Under the pieces are notes generated by a model. It was not told the origin of the DNA and ran no database searches. It saw only the letters and a list, made by a program, of their open reading frames with translations. A program made the position numbers and the translations under genes. A DNA stretch of 64,000 bases. Origin: Leptobrachium leishanense. Taxonomy: Eukaryota > Chordata > Amphibia > Anura > Megophryidae. Positions 54,405 to 64,000 of this stretch are shown here, in pieces (positions within the stretch are counted from its first letter, which is position 1; every line of letters begins with the position of its first letter). The stretch is taken from NCBI GenBank assembly GCA_009667805.1, contig CM019064.1:73282400-73346399 (forward strand). Direction: 5' to 3'.

Positions 54405-54765
54405 GAATGTGGCCAGGATTTGGACTCAAATGACTGGCAAAACATTTGGTCAGCGACCAAGAAAGTGTCTGTTTGCACCACACTCTTGGAGCAGTCTGTC
54501 AAGACTGTCAAGAGAGGTCACACCAGTTCAGCTTGCTAAAATGAACGCTAGATCCCTAAATATTTGCTACTCTATGGTGAAAAGGGGTCAACCCTACATA
54601 TGTGGTGGCCATGTCATGTCTGCACATTTTTTGTGGATTGTTCGCTTTCCTGGATGTTCTTAGGAAACCTGTCCCCTTAGATCCTGGCTTTGCTTGTTGT
54701 CTAAGTTGATAACTAAACTACTCTCACACGAGAAAAGATTGCTTTCAAAATTATTGCTAGCCCCC
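54405..54765 (+). pseudogene. L1-like LINE ORF2 C-terminal remnant
   Basis: Translated in two frames, one reads DWQNIWSATKKVSVCTTLLE, then VTPVQLAKMNARSLNICYS and further Trp/Cys-containing text (WWPCHVCTFF in the third frame). The series matches the C-terminal segment of L1-group ORF2, where a TP.RL.KM motif precedes a cysteine-rich stretch ending in WWxCP. Frame breaks show it is dead. 54133-54404 upstream may belong to it but is too degraded to read. Confidence 0.5.
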
Positions 54766-54884
54766 GGAAGGATCCTAGTTGAACCAAGTCACCACAGACC
54801 CATTATTTGTCATCTGATTCTCCTGAAAATACAGGATGTCCGTACAATGACATGCATGTTCTTCATTGTTGCCTTGGTGGTGTG

Positions 54885-54885
<1 letters not shown>

Positions 54886-54915
<30 letters not shown>
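54886..54915. repeat. (CA)n microsatellite
   Basis: About 15 CA units. Confidence 0.95.
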
Positions 54916-54918
<3 letters not shown>

Positions 54919-54920
54919 GG

Positions 54921-55096
54921 GGGTTATTCAGAGAGCGGTGAAAACCAGGAGAATGACCAGAGAAGTGAAAATTCTAGGGCAAAGTAGCCAAACCACAAAA
55001 AGTCTCCCATTTAGCTCACTTAAAATCGGCTATTTGGACCTAGAATTTTAAATTTTCCAGTCATTCTCCTGGTTTTCACCTCTCTCTGATTAACCC
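54921..55096. mobile_element. GGGTTATTCAGAGAG MITE (176 bp)
   Basis: Ends GGGTTATTCAGAGAGCGG and CCTCTCTCTGATTAACCC. Interior matches 53955-54132. Confidence 0.82.
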
Positions 55097-55099
55097 GAC

Positions 55100-55853
55100 A
55101 CCTTTTTTATATTTTCTACACTTACAGTTCACACCACTTTTATGTGTTTTATATCATTTAAAAATCCTTGACTGTACTATCTCCGTTGTATTCCCATCCT
55201 GTACCACTGTATGTACTTGTACTTGATGGCATGTTTAAAAAAAAAAAAAAAAAGTATTAAACTAGAATAACAGTGCTGCACTGACAACGCAAATGATCTT
55301 TTCATAAATGATATACCATATTACACTGCTATTATTAATTTAAACCCTTCACTCCCAAAATTGAGTGAACTCGGTTTTGCATTGAAATACAATGAAAAGC
55401 AGTCATTAGCATATCAAAAAACGATTTTCACACGTTTTTAAAGCAAGATTATTGTGCCAACTGTAGTGAAACAAAATCATTTGTTTCATCTTTCTCCAAA
55501 CACCCTGGAGATAAATAAAACAAGCTGAAAAAAGCAACCCCAAATCACATTGTAACAAAAAGTCCATACACTTTGCTGCTGTATTAGGGAGATTGCATAA
55601 TACAGGGAGAGCTCTAGGGTCACTCTTTACTGTACAGGGATAAGATTCAGGAGGTTGTATTTGCTGAAAATTCCCTGTACATTACAGATACAAGTTGTTA
55701 CTGTATTTTTCAAACACAGTCATTATGTCACAAAGATATTTATATATTGGCATTTTCTGGAAGGTGCATTGCTAATAATCACATTATGATCCCTACAAAT
55801 CCCCATAAGCAGGAGATCTGACCATTTTTATTATATATCTTCTTTATCACAGT
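55100..55853. other. No gene recognised
   Basis: Holds an A16 run at about 55236-55252. TTAAACCCTTCACTCCC near 55340 resembles a TTAA-type MITE end, but no partner end was found. Confidence 0.4.
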
Positions 55854-56340
55854 TAGGGATGAGCCGAACACCCCCCGAGTTCGGTTCGGCCCGAACTTTC
55901 CATATGTTCAGATCCGAACCCGAACCCGAACTCAATGCAAGTCAATGGGGCTGAAAATTCGGTTTTTAGAGTGCCCTCCAAGAGGGAATATATGCTAGAT
56001 ATTTGCCATAAAAGGTGTATGGGGGTCCGGGTAGTGCCCTGGGGGACAGGAAACGAGGACAAAAAGTAAAAAAAAAAAAACGTTTTTTAAGGGACAGTGA
56101 GTTTTCCATGAAATAGGGGTTAAAAATAAAAACCAAAAATTCCTTCAAATATCGTGCCTAGGAGGTCCCCATAACCTGCACGTGAAGTGGTGGATTTCTA
56201 GGATGTATAGAAACACTTCAGAACAAAAAAATGACATTTCAAATTCCTTTAATCTATCCATAAACAACTGCTTGGGGCGGCAGTCTGTATGAAAAGAGGA
56301 GACATTTTCAGACACGCAGAAAAAGGTTACTGATTTTTTT
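55854..56340. mobile_element. TAGGGATGAGC hAT-like element, left end
   Basis: Starts TAGGGATGAGCCGAACACC and continues with CATAAAAGGTGTATGGG and GGTCCCCATAACCTGC, as at 41702. The flanking 8 bp (ATCACAGT) does not match the right flank of the end at 60280 (CCTACAGG), so the two are not shown to be one insertion. Confidence 0.75.
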
Positions 56341-56344
56341 GGCT

Positions 56345-57263
56345 ATGAAAAGCAGGAGAATGGAAAATTCTAGACCAAATAGTCGATTTGGAAAGTGAGA
56401 TAAATGGGAGAATTTTTCTGGTTTGGCTATTCTGACCTAGAATTTTCTCTTCAGTCATTCTCCTGAGTTTCGCCTTTCTCTGAATAACCCGGTCAGGGTT
56501 ATTCAGAGAGCGGTGAAGAGCAGGAGAATGACTGGAGAATGGAAAATTCTAGGTCAAATTAGCCAAACCAGAAAAATTCTCCCATTTAGGCTAGGGTCAG
56601 ACTAGCAAATTTTTAACGTGCGTTTAGGCGCACTTAATCATGGCCGCACTAGCAGCAAATGACGGGCAATATACGAAGTACGGTCGCACGAAAGTCCGGC
56701 CGCGTAACGCAAGTGGAAAATGAACGCATTTTTTCGAGAACGCAGAACCGCTAGTACGGACGTACAGAGTGTGCTGCGTCCACTAGCGGCGTGTGTGCGT
56801 GATTTGGAGACGTCAGACCCTGCTCATGTCCGGCCAACATAACGTCCAGACAACCAAAGTTTCCCAGTTTGGATCCGTAAAAAATCACGCACAAAAATGC
56901 GCATCGTATGACCGTTTTCACGCATTCCGTGAAAAAATACGACAATGCGTTCGGACGCACTTTTTGACGGTCGCTGTGAAAAATGCGTTAGTCTGACCCT
57001 AGCCTTATCTCACTTTCCAAATCGGCTATTTGGTCCAGATTGTTCTCTTTTCCTGCCATTCTCCTGGTTTTCACCTTTCTCTGAACAACCCCGAGAGAGA
57101 GGTGAAAGCCAGGAGAATTGGCAGGAGAAGAGAACAATCTAGACCAAATAGCCAATTTGGAAAGTGAGTTAAATGGGAGAATTTTTCTGGTTTGGCTATT
57201 TTGACCTAGAATTTTCACTTCTCCAGTTATTCTCCTGCTTTTCACCGCTCTCTGAATAACCCT
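56345..57263. mobile_element. Three tandem GGGTTATTCAGAGAG MITEs, one with an insertion
   Basis: Copy 1 56345-56490 (left end lost); copy 2 56494-57093, interrupted at 56589-57004; copy 3 about 57088-57263. Shared sequence: GGAAAATTCTAG, AAATTCTCCCATTTA, GATTGTTCTCTT. Confidence 0.8.
56589..57004. mobile_element. GGCTAGGGTCAG MITE nested in another MITE
   Basis: Flanked by TTA (56586-56588, 57005-57007). Removing it and one TTA restores CCCATTTATCTCAC, exactly as in the uninterrupted copy at 54040-54053. Confidence 0.9.
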
Positions 57264-57389
57264 GTGAATGTTTAATCCCGAGGTGAAAAAGAACATTGCT
57301 TTAGATGTTAATTTGAATTTTTTTCAAACACCAGTTAACCACTTGGCTGCTATGGACGCGCTCAGCGTGTCCAGCCAAGTGGTTCTCCT

Positions 57390-57937
57390 TGTAACGTTGG
57401 GGGCTTCCAGCCCTACCTGTGTGCTTGAGGACAGCAAGTCTGATGCTGCTCGCTGACCACTGCCCGGTTTAAATGGAGACAGGCAGGGAGGTGATTGCAT
57501 GAGGTGTGGCTTGAGTGGGGGGCGTGGTCTGGTGAAGGTCTTTAAAAACCCTCAGTATAGTTTCAGAAGTTGCCAGATCGTGGTTGTCCATACCTGAGCT
57601 CCTTGTACCTGAGGGCTAAATTGATTTAACCTGTTATTGACCTCTGCTTGTGTTCTGACCATTCTGCCTTCTGTTGCCCTAGACTATTTTCTTGTACTAC
57701 GCTACTGCTCTGATACCGACCCGGCTATTCCATTTGACCATTCTGAACTCTGTATTCCTGATTCTGGCTCAGCTGACTCCTCCGTATTGTTAACCCTTTT
57801 CTGTCTAGCTAGTTTACCTGGCCAATTCTAAGGACCAGACAGATAGGGATCATTCACAGCTACACTGTTGGTAGCTTCTGAGTTTTGTGGAGTGTTGGGG
57901 GTTAAGTACTGCGTGGTGGGATCCGGGAACCGTGACA
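57390..57937 (+). mobile_element. Solo LTR (548 bp), TGTAACGT...CGTGACA
   Basis: Flanked by CTCCT at 57385-57389 and 57938-57942. TTTAAAAACCCTCAG near 57540 is a possible TATA region on the plus strand. The frame at 57637-57831 is within it and not a gene. Confidence 0.85.
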
Positions 57938-58106
57938 CTCCTGTGCTATGAACGCGCTGAGCGCGTCCATGCACAGGAGGCAGCAATCCACCGGATTCCG
58001 GTGGATTGCTGCGCCCCTGGTGTGGGCTGACATCTTGGATGTCAGCCCAGCACTCGGATCCCAGCGAAGCAATTAGATGTCATTGCGGTGGCGCGATGAC
58101 ATCTAA

Positions 58107-58472
58107 GGCTGGGGTCAGACCAGCGCACTTTTAACATGCGTTCTGGCGCACATAATTATGGCCGCACTAGCAGCAACTGACGGCCAATATACGATGTACG
58201 GTCGCACGAAAGTCCGGCCGCGCAACGCAAGTGGAAAACGAATGCATTTTTTCGAGAACGCCGAACCGCTAGTACGGACGTACAGAGTGCGCAGCTGTGG
58301 CGTGTTTGCGTGATTAGGAGATGTCAGACGCTGAGTTTGGATCCGTGAAAAATCACGCATGAAAATGCGCATCTTATGACCGTTTTCGTGAATTCCGTGC
58401 AAAAATACGTCAATTCGTTCGGACGCACTTTTTTACGTTCGCATGTAAAAATGCTTTCGTTTGACCCTAGCC
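58107..58472. mobile_element. GGCTAGGGTCAG MITE inserted in a hairpin of copy B
   Basis: Flanked by TAA (58104-58106, 58473-58475). The site equals CACCTAATTC of copy A (51941-51950), one arm of the hairpin at 51911-51950. A ~50-bp internal deletion near 58330 removes the TCCAGACGC region. Confidence 0.87.
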
Positions 58473-59599
58473 TAATTCAGGCGCCCCCCCCCCGCATGTG
58501 CGGAGGAAGCGGCTGAAAGGGAGGGGGGAGGTCCTTCGGACCTCTCTCTCTCCCTCCCGATCGCTGGGGGGCAGAGGGTTAATCCAGGCACCGTTTGGAA
58601 GGGCACAGCCTGCCCTTCCAAACGGTGGCTGTGATTAACCCCTGGGGAGCCGGATCACGAATCGGCGCTGAAAAGTGCCGGATCGTGATCCTCTCCTGGA
58701 GCTGGCCGACATCTTGGATGTCGGTCAAGCCTCCAGGAACACCCCCTGAGGACTGGCGTCATCGTGCATAGCACGATGACGCCAGTCCTGGAGTTAACCC
58801 CTAGCTGCCACCAATGGTGGAGATAGGGGGTTCATTGGAACCCCTTATCTCCCGATCCGTGGCAGCTAGGGGTTAATGTTTGATATTGTTGGATCGGCCA
58901 GAGCATGGCCTTCCCACGGATACCAAATATGAGCATGAAATTTGTTTTTTTTTTAAATAAATAAATAAATAAAAATTAAAAAAATTCTAAAAAAAAATAA
59001 ACAAGTTTTTTTTGGTTTTGTTAATGCAGCAATATTGTTCCCATTTCAATTATAATGTGAACAATAATGCTGCACTAACGATTTTTGGATGCGGTGTGTT
59101 TGTTAAAAAAAGCGAAATTTTCCCCCCCAAAAAATGTAACGAGACCCCATTTGTAATTTTTTTAACAAGCGCACCCCATACAAAATATAACCGCAAATGA
59201 TTGCATGTTAAAGTGTGAAAAAAAAAAACCACTTTACACATAATAAATTATTGAAAATTCAAATTTTATTGCATTTTTTGTTATAATATACAGACATGAC
59301 ATAACGTATACATATAATAATGACATATTATGAGTCTGCCGGAAAGAACAATATATAATATGTCTGGGTCATATATCAAAATATGGCTACAAAACGCGGT
59401 TAAACATGAGCAAAAGCAGTAAAAATGACCTCAGCAGAGGCAGCGAAAGGGTTAAATGCAGCATATTAGGGAAATTAATTCTCAAATCTCAATCAGAAGC
59501 AGACACCACCCCACCCTCAGTATAGTGTACACTGTATCAAATTGATTACCAGACTTAAAACACCTGGTGTTATGCCCGTTTGTGTACAGAGGTCATTTA

Positions 59600-60023
59600 G
59601 GCTAGGGTCAGACGAACGCATTTTTCACGTTGTCTGTGAAAAAGTGCGTTCGAACGAATGGACGTATTTTTTCACGAAATACGCGATAGCGGTCATACGG
59701 TGCACATTTTCGTCCGTGATTTTGTACGGATCATCAATAAAACACTTTTTGCATCTGGACGTTATGTTGGCCGGACGTGTGCAGCGTCTGACGTCTCAAA
59801 ATCATGCAAACACGCCGCTATGCGGCCGCAGCGCACTCTGTACGTCAGTAGCGGTTTGACGTTCTCGAAAAAATGCGTTCGTTTGCCACTTGCGTTGCGC
59901 GGACGAATTTTCGTGCGGCCGTTCGTCGTATGTTCCCCGGCATTGGACGTCATTTGCTGCTAGCACAGCCGTGATTTCGTGCGGCTAAACGCACGTTAAA
60001 ACTGCTTTCGTCTGACCTTAGCC
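59600..60023. mobile_element. GGCTAGGGTCAG MITE (closest to 9482-9891)
   Basis: Flanked by TTA (59597-59599, 60024-60026). Ends GGCTAGGGTCAGACG and GTCTGACCTTAGCC. Confidence 0.88.
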
Positions 60024-60050
60024 TTAGAGTTGATAATCTTTCCACGTACA

Positions 60051-60280
60051 CATTAGTTTTTAATTCAATATCTAATAAACCATTGCTTATAATATTCTGC
60101 AGTGAGAGTCTCTTTATTTCTAGATTTTTTTTTAGTATTTTTTTTAAGCATTTTCTATAATTTTTTTCAAAAAATTTTTTTTTCAAACTGGAACCGAACA
60201 CACCCAAAAAGTTCGAAATTCGCAAACTTTAGAACTGCCAAAGTTTGGGTCGAACTCCGAACCCGAACAGCTCATCCCTA
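60051..60280. mobile_element. TAGGGATGAGC hAT-like element, right end
   Basis: Begins within AATTCAATATCTAATAAACC, continues with CTGCAGTGAGAGTCTC and ends CCCGAACAGCTCATCCCTA, as at 45500-45724. Confidence 0.75.
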
Positions 60281-60867
60281 CCTACAGGCAAGATTGATCA
60301 CCATCCAAAAATCAATGGATTTTTTGTTGCTCCCTATTGAGTGAAAAAAATAATCTAAAAATGTCCATTTTATCAGTTAAGACACACATCAAAAAGTCAT
60401 GCAAATTAAAATGAAGCAATGCAAGGAAAAAAAGACAGCAGGTCTAAATTGTAAAACGCCAGCTGGGAAAGAGGAAGTGTGTGAAATGCTATTTGTCAAG
60501 TTCTCAGACAGTATTAATATCACTCAGCATGGCATAAATTAGGATCACACCCCTCTTTCAAGGGTTTTCTCTACTTCCAGACAATGATGAACTACTCTAA
60601 GCTTTCTGATTACTGGAGCTGCTTGAGAGCTTTTCCGGGATAATAAATACCAAATAGTAATGTCTGCCATTCACACAAAATAAATGTTCAGCATCAAACG
60701 AAAGGTGAGAGTTCTGCATTCATTTCAAAGCTTAGAAAAAAAGGAAACTTTTTTTACAGTTGTATTTATTTCTAGTAATTGTAGCAGCCCCATGCAACAA
60801 AATAAGGTTTAAGAATTTGTCAGATTGCATCCCACGTTAAAGGGCACGCTACTCTAAAAATTTTTTT
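60281..60867. other. No recognised repeat; candidate single-copy DNA
   Basis: No family or gene recognised. Confidence 0.45.
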
Positions 60868-60871
60868 TTAA

Positions 60872-61330
60872 CTCCTTCACTGTCGAGATCGAGATAACTC
60901 GGGACTTCCAAGGCACCATCAGGTCCTGATATCGAGTTATGTCGATCTGCAGCCCTGAAGGATAAAAGCAAATAAAATTAGTTTGCTGCAAGCACATTTC
61001 ATTTGCTTTTGTAATGCAGAAGGTACCCCCAAAGTTTCAGTCCTGTGGGCATAATGCTTGAGGTGCTAAAACTTTTTAAAATTGGGTGAAGAATGGCCAG
61101 ACATATCGGGCTTTCAGCAGCCGATGCAGGGTACCATGAGCTGCAGCTCAAACTGCTCCATTTGGACAGTAGATGGGGCCATCCACCTGCCAAATAGGTT
61201 TTTACAGTAAGAAATACACTGGGGATATACTCAAATATTTCTTACTGTATAATTAATTAAAAATGATTTTTCAAAAAACCACTGGAACCTGACAATGTGT
61301 TTTTGGAAAATCTATTTGGTAGAGAAGGGG
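60872..61330 (+). mobile_element. TTAA-target MITE (CCCCTTCACTAC family, 459 bp)
   Basis: TTAA at 60868-60871 and 61331-61334. Ends CTCCTTCACTGTCGAG and, from the right, CCCCTTCTCTACC. Shares TTTCATTTGCTTTTG and AAATACACTGGGGATA with other copies. Confidence 0.8.
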
Positions 61331-61467
61331 TTAAGGATTGCCACAGCCCCCAGAAACAATTGTAGACAAAGGGATTTATTGATAGTGGAAAATATCTATG
61401 GTCTCTATAGAGCTTTTCTCAAGCCTTACCCAGGCACAAGAAAAGCTCTGTCGAGGCTGAAATTTAG

Positions 61468-62076
61468 TGTAAGGGACCAGGTTCCGGTGACACCGGTGAT
61501 GTGGATAATGAACCCGGGATGCAGCAAATAAATGTTCGACAACAAAAATGGTTGGTGCAGAAAATATATATATTGAATAGACTGGATGTCATACAAAAGG
61601 CAGGTATCTTTATAAATAATAAGTCCTTAGGAAACAAATAGAAGATATTTGGAAACACAGTCTTGGTGCAAATGGAAGCTGGAGACATGGATGAATTGTG
61701 GATCCGTGAAGAGCGTCTCAGTAAATATCAGGAAGAATAGTCCAGAAAACAAGCAAGGGAGTCATGGGCTGGTGGTTTACGTGGATGGTCCAAATACAGG
61801 CCGGGGTTCAGTACACAGGAGATCAGACAGGATAGCCACTAGGCTCTGGAGCACATACAGCATGTCCTTTCAATGGCAGGTTCAGAAGTTATTGTCAGAA
61901 CATTGGCTGGATGTGGGTGTGGTTCTCTTAAAGGACACCAGTCAATGCTAATGAGACACATATGATGCTGCTGCAGGAGGTCTGAAGGAATGTGTATTAA
62001 CAAATACATTAGCAGGCTACCAGGGTGGGAATCAGGATTTGGTTCTTTTTATGCGGCGTCGCCGTGGGACCTGACA
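61468..62076 (-). mobile_element. Probable solo LTR (609 bp), TGTAAGGGACC...GGGACCTGACA
   Basis: Ends TGTAAGGGACC and, from the right, TGTCAGGTCCC are mirror-like, with TG...CA borders. Flanks TTTAG and CTTAG differ at one base. The frames inside it are not genes. Confidence 0.6.
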
Positions 62077-62081
62077 CTTAG

Positions 62082-62950
62082 ACTTATTGATAGCATAAAA
62101 CAAGCTATCAGAAGAAGTTCTGGACTGCCCATTGTCAGTCATCCACAGGCAGTGCAGAAGTGTGGTGGTAGGGAGGATCTCTGATAAGTGTATGATAGGA
62201 GGAACTTGCCCTTTGCAACATATCCTGGGAGAGACAATGGTTAGAGAAAATACAATGAAATGTTGACAGGAATTGTTACATTACTTTTTTTTTTTTTTAC
62301 AAAGGATTGCTGTTGTCAACACTATTTTCATATAATTACAATGTAACTATCAGTCTCACATTCAAATGAAAAAGCTCTGTATGGCCTAATGTTAGGTGTT
62401 TGAGCAAAGGAGCTCTTTAGTTTGAGTTCCCAGAATTCTACTGTTTCGGAGACGACAAAAGATGAATCACGAGATTTCATCTCCTTTCGACCAGCTGATT
62501 CAATTTTTATATAAACTGGCCTATAGTAGACTATTAATATTATTTGAAATTATCATATTGACTTACAGTATACCACATATCTCCTTGCTTAAATATAAAA
62601 TTTTACACAATAAAAGGGAAGTTATCACAGAGGATAAAGCAACCCTGCCACTTCCTCTAAAAGAGCTCAACTGATGCGAAGTCCAGAGCAGAAATTTAAT
62701 ATTGTATTTTATAAAGCCCATTTCCTAAGAAGTTTCAATAAAAATCCTGGTGACTCCTTGCATAAAACATCATCTGTATGGACTACACGTGATTGTACAT
62801 TTGATTGTTTCACCTGTTCAGGCATTCTTTAGGAAAATGTTTCCTGCTATAGTCAGTGGTCTAGTACAAAAAGAATAAGGGCCCTTAATGCTAACGTTTG
62901 CGCTTACATACTTGAGCAGTAGCACTAGGTTAAAATAGGTTATAGTGGGA
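62082..62950. other. No recognised feature
   Basis: AT-rich, including a T15 run near 62285. Nothing recognised. Confidence 0.45.
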
Positions 62951-63112
62951 CACACATGGCGTAGCGTGGGGGGGCTGGGGGGGCCGTGGACCCGGGCGCA
63001 GTTTTCTTAGGGGCGCATAATTTCAAAAGAAATTTGCGCCCCTAAAGGTTCAGGCCCAGACTGACCCACCAGGTCCCCAGCCCCACCCAAGGGCCCGCGG
63101 GTTGAGGGGGCC

Positions 63113-63353
63113 CAGATGCCATGCAGCGGGAGTGCCTGCCCGGTCCTGAACAGTGTGAGTCCGTGTTGAAGGGGAGGTGGCTGCGTGCAGGTGCAGGTCA
63201 CGTGGTCCGGCTAATCAGGTGGTACTGAGTCTCTGTACCACCTGACTGGCCTGACCACGTGACCTGCGCACGCACGCACGCAGCCGCCTCCCCTTCAACA
63301 CGGACTCTCACTCTGTTCAGGACCGGGCAGGCACTCCCGCTGCACAGCATCTG
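63113..63353. repeat. GC-rich hairpin with ~113-bp arms
   Basis: 63113-63225 pairs with 63235-63353 with few mismatches and two small bulges; the loop is TGAGTCTCT. A smaller hairpin (GGGGCGCATAATTTC and GAAATTTGCGCCCC) lies at 63008-63045. It stands next to the minisatellite at 63376. Confidence 0.9.
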
Positions 63354-63375
63354 TGCCCCAAACCCCTGCTGGATC

Positions 63376-63985
63376 CGGAGCTGGGGCAATATCCATGTGT
63401 GAGCTGGGGCAATATCCAGATGAGAGATGGGGCAATATCCAGGTGAGAACTGGGGCAATATCCAGGTGAGAGCTGGGTCAATATCCATGTGTGAGCTGGG
63501 GCAGTATCCATGTGTGAGCTGGGGCAGTATCCATGTGAGAGCTGGGGCAGTATCCATGTGAGAGCTGGGGCAGTATCCATGTGAGAGCTGGGGCAATATC
63601 CATGTGTGAGCTGGGGCAATATCCATGTGAGAACTGGGGCAATATCCATGTGTGAGCTGGGGCAATATCCATGTGTGAGCTGGGGCAATATCCATGTGAG
63701 AGCTGGGGCAATATCCATGTGTGAGCTGGGGCAATATCCATGTGCTGGGGCAGTATCCATGTGTGAGCTGGGGCAGTATCCATGTGTGAGCTAGGGCAGT
63801 ATCCAGGTGAGAGCTGGCTGGGGCAATATCCATGTGAGAGCTGGCTGGGGCAATATCCATGTGAGAGCTGGGGCAATATCCATGTGTGAGCTGGGGCAGT
63901 ATCCATGTGTTAGCTGGGGCAGTATCCATGTGAGAGCTGGCTGGGGCAATATCCATGTGAGAGCTGGCTGGGGCAATATTGATAA
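63376..63985. repeat. Minisatellite, ~23-bp unit GAGCTGGGGCAATATCCATGTGT
   Basis: About 26 units with AATATC/AGTATC and GTGT/GAGA variants. Read on the minus strand the unit (CATGGATATTGCCCCAGCTC) matches the array at 33393-33985. All frames across it, on both strands, are periodic artefacts. Confidence 0.93.
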
Positions 63986-64000
63986 CGTGTCCACAGGTTG

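Larger units (their letters stand above)
57339..59451 (-). mobile_element. TTAA-target palindrome-chain element (copy B), with two insertions
   Basis: TTAA at 57335-57338 and 59452-59455. Ends CCACTTGGCTGCTATGG and, from the right, CCCTTTCGCTGCC. Opposite orientation to copy A. It holds a solo LTR (57390-57937) and a MITE (58107-58472). Hairpins line up with copy A but with paired base changes. Confidence 0.82.

Noticed and set aside
63198..63994. Long periodic open frames (up to 252 residues, HGYCPSSHMDIAPA-like)
   Set aside because: They are the minisatellite read through in several frames on both strands; every frame is open because the unit has no stop, and there is no other coding sign.

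Overview
The window looks like intergenic or intronic DNA from a large, transposon-rich vertebrate genome. The best guess is an anuran amphibian. That is inference, from the mix of L2 and CR1 LINEs, several Tc1-like families, TTAA-target palindromic elements, a Gmr1-like LTR retrotransposon and many short terminal-inverted-repeat (TIR) elements. I recognise no host protein-coding gene, tRNA, rRNA or CRISPR array. Almost all long reading frames are transposon genes or lie in repeats.

Layout. 1-1487: a Tc1-like element cut by the window edge, then foldback repeats. 1488-7066: a near-complete Ty3/gypsy element with integrase upstream of reverse transcriptase (Gmr1-type order) and a SCAN-like gag. 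8168-17785: fragments and whole copies of two non-autonomous families with 3-bp TTA/TAA target-site duplications (TSDs), plus a solo LTR. 18590-24960: a decayed gene fragment, then a decayed BED-finger hAT transposase with a tandem subterminal array. 27792-35775: an 8-kb element with long inverted ends and an 8-bp TSD. It carries an intact four-exon gene for a Myb/SANT-like protein and has been invaded by a CR1 LINE, a solo LTR in a minisatellite, and a TTAA element. 36179-38395: three nested elements. 38494-45724: an L2 3' end, MITEs, a solo LTR, and a hAT-like element carrying a Tc1-like transposase pseudogene. 46904-61330: TTAA-target elements, including two copies of a palindrome-chain family, clusters of MITEs, an L1-like remnant, microsatellites and another solo LTR. 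61468-64000: a solo LTR, a 110-bp-arm hairpin and a second minisatellite related to the one at 33.4 kb.

Relationships. The decayed hAT transposase at 20.6-24.96 kb ends in TAGGGATGGGC. The non-autonomous elements at 36341, 41702 and 55854 begin with the near-identical TAGGGATGAGC (TAGGAATGAGT at 41702), and the first two have 8-bp TSDs, so it is a plausible source of their mobilising enzyme. No PIF/Harbinger nuclease or piggyBac transposase is in the window, so the TTA/TAA and TTAA families must be moved from elsewhere. Five solo LTRs (12794, 32810, 39864, 57390, 61468) point to frequent LTR-LTR recombination. By contrast the Gmr1-like element keeps two LTRs that differ only by two small indels.

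Most notable: the intact spliced Myb/SANT-like gene; consecutive hairpins whose stems co-vary between copies in the TTAA family; an internal module shared by families with different TSD lengths; and paired minisatellite-plus-hairpin loci.
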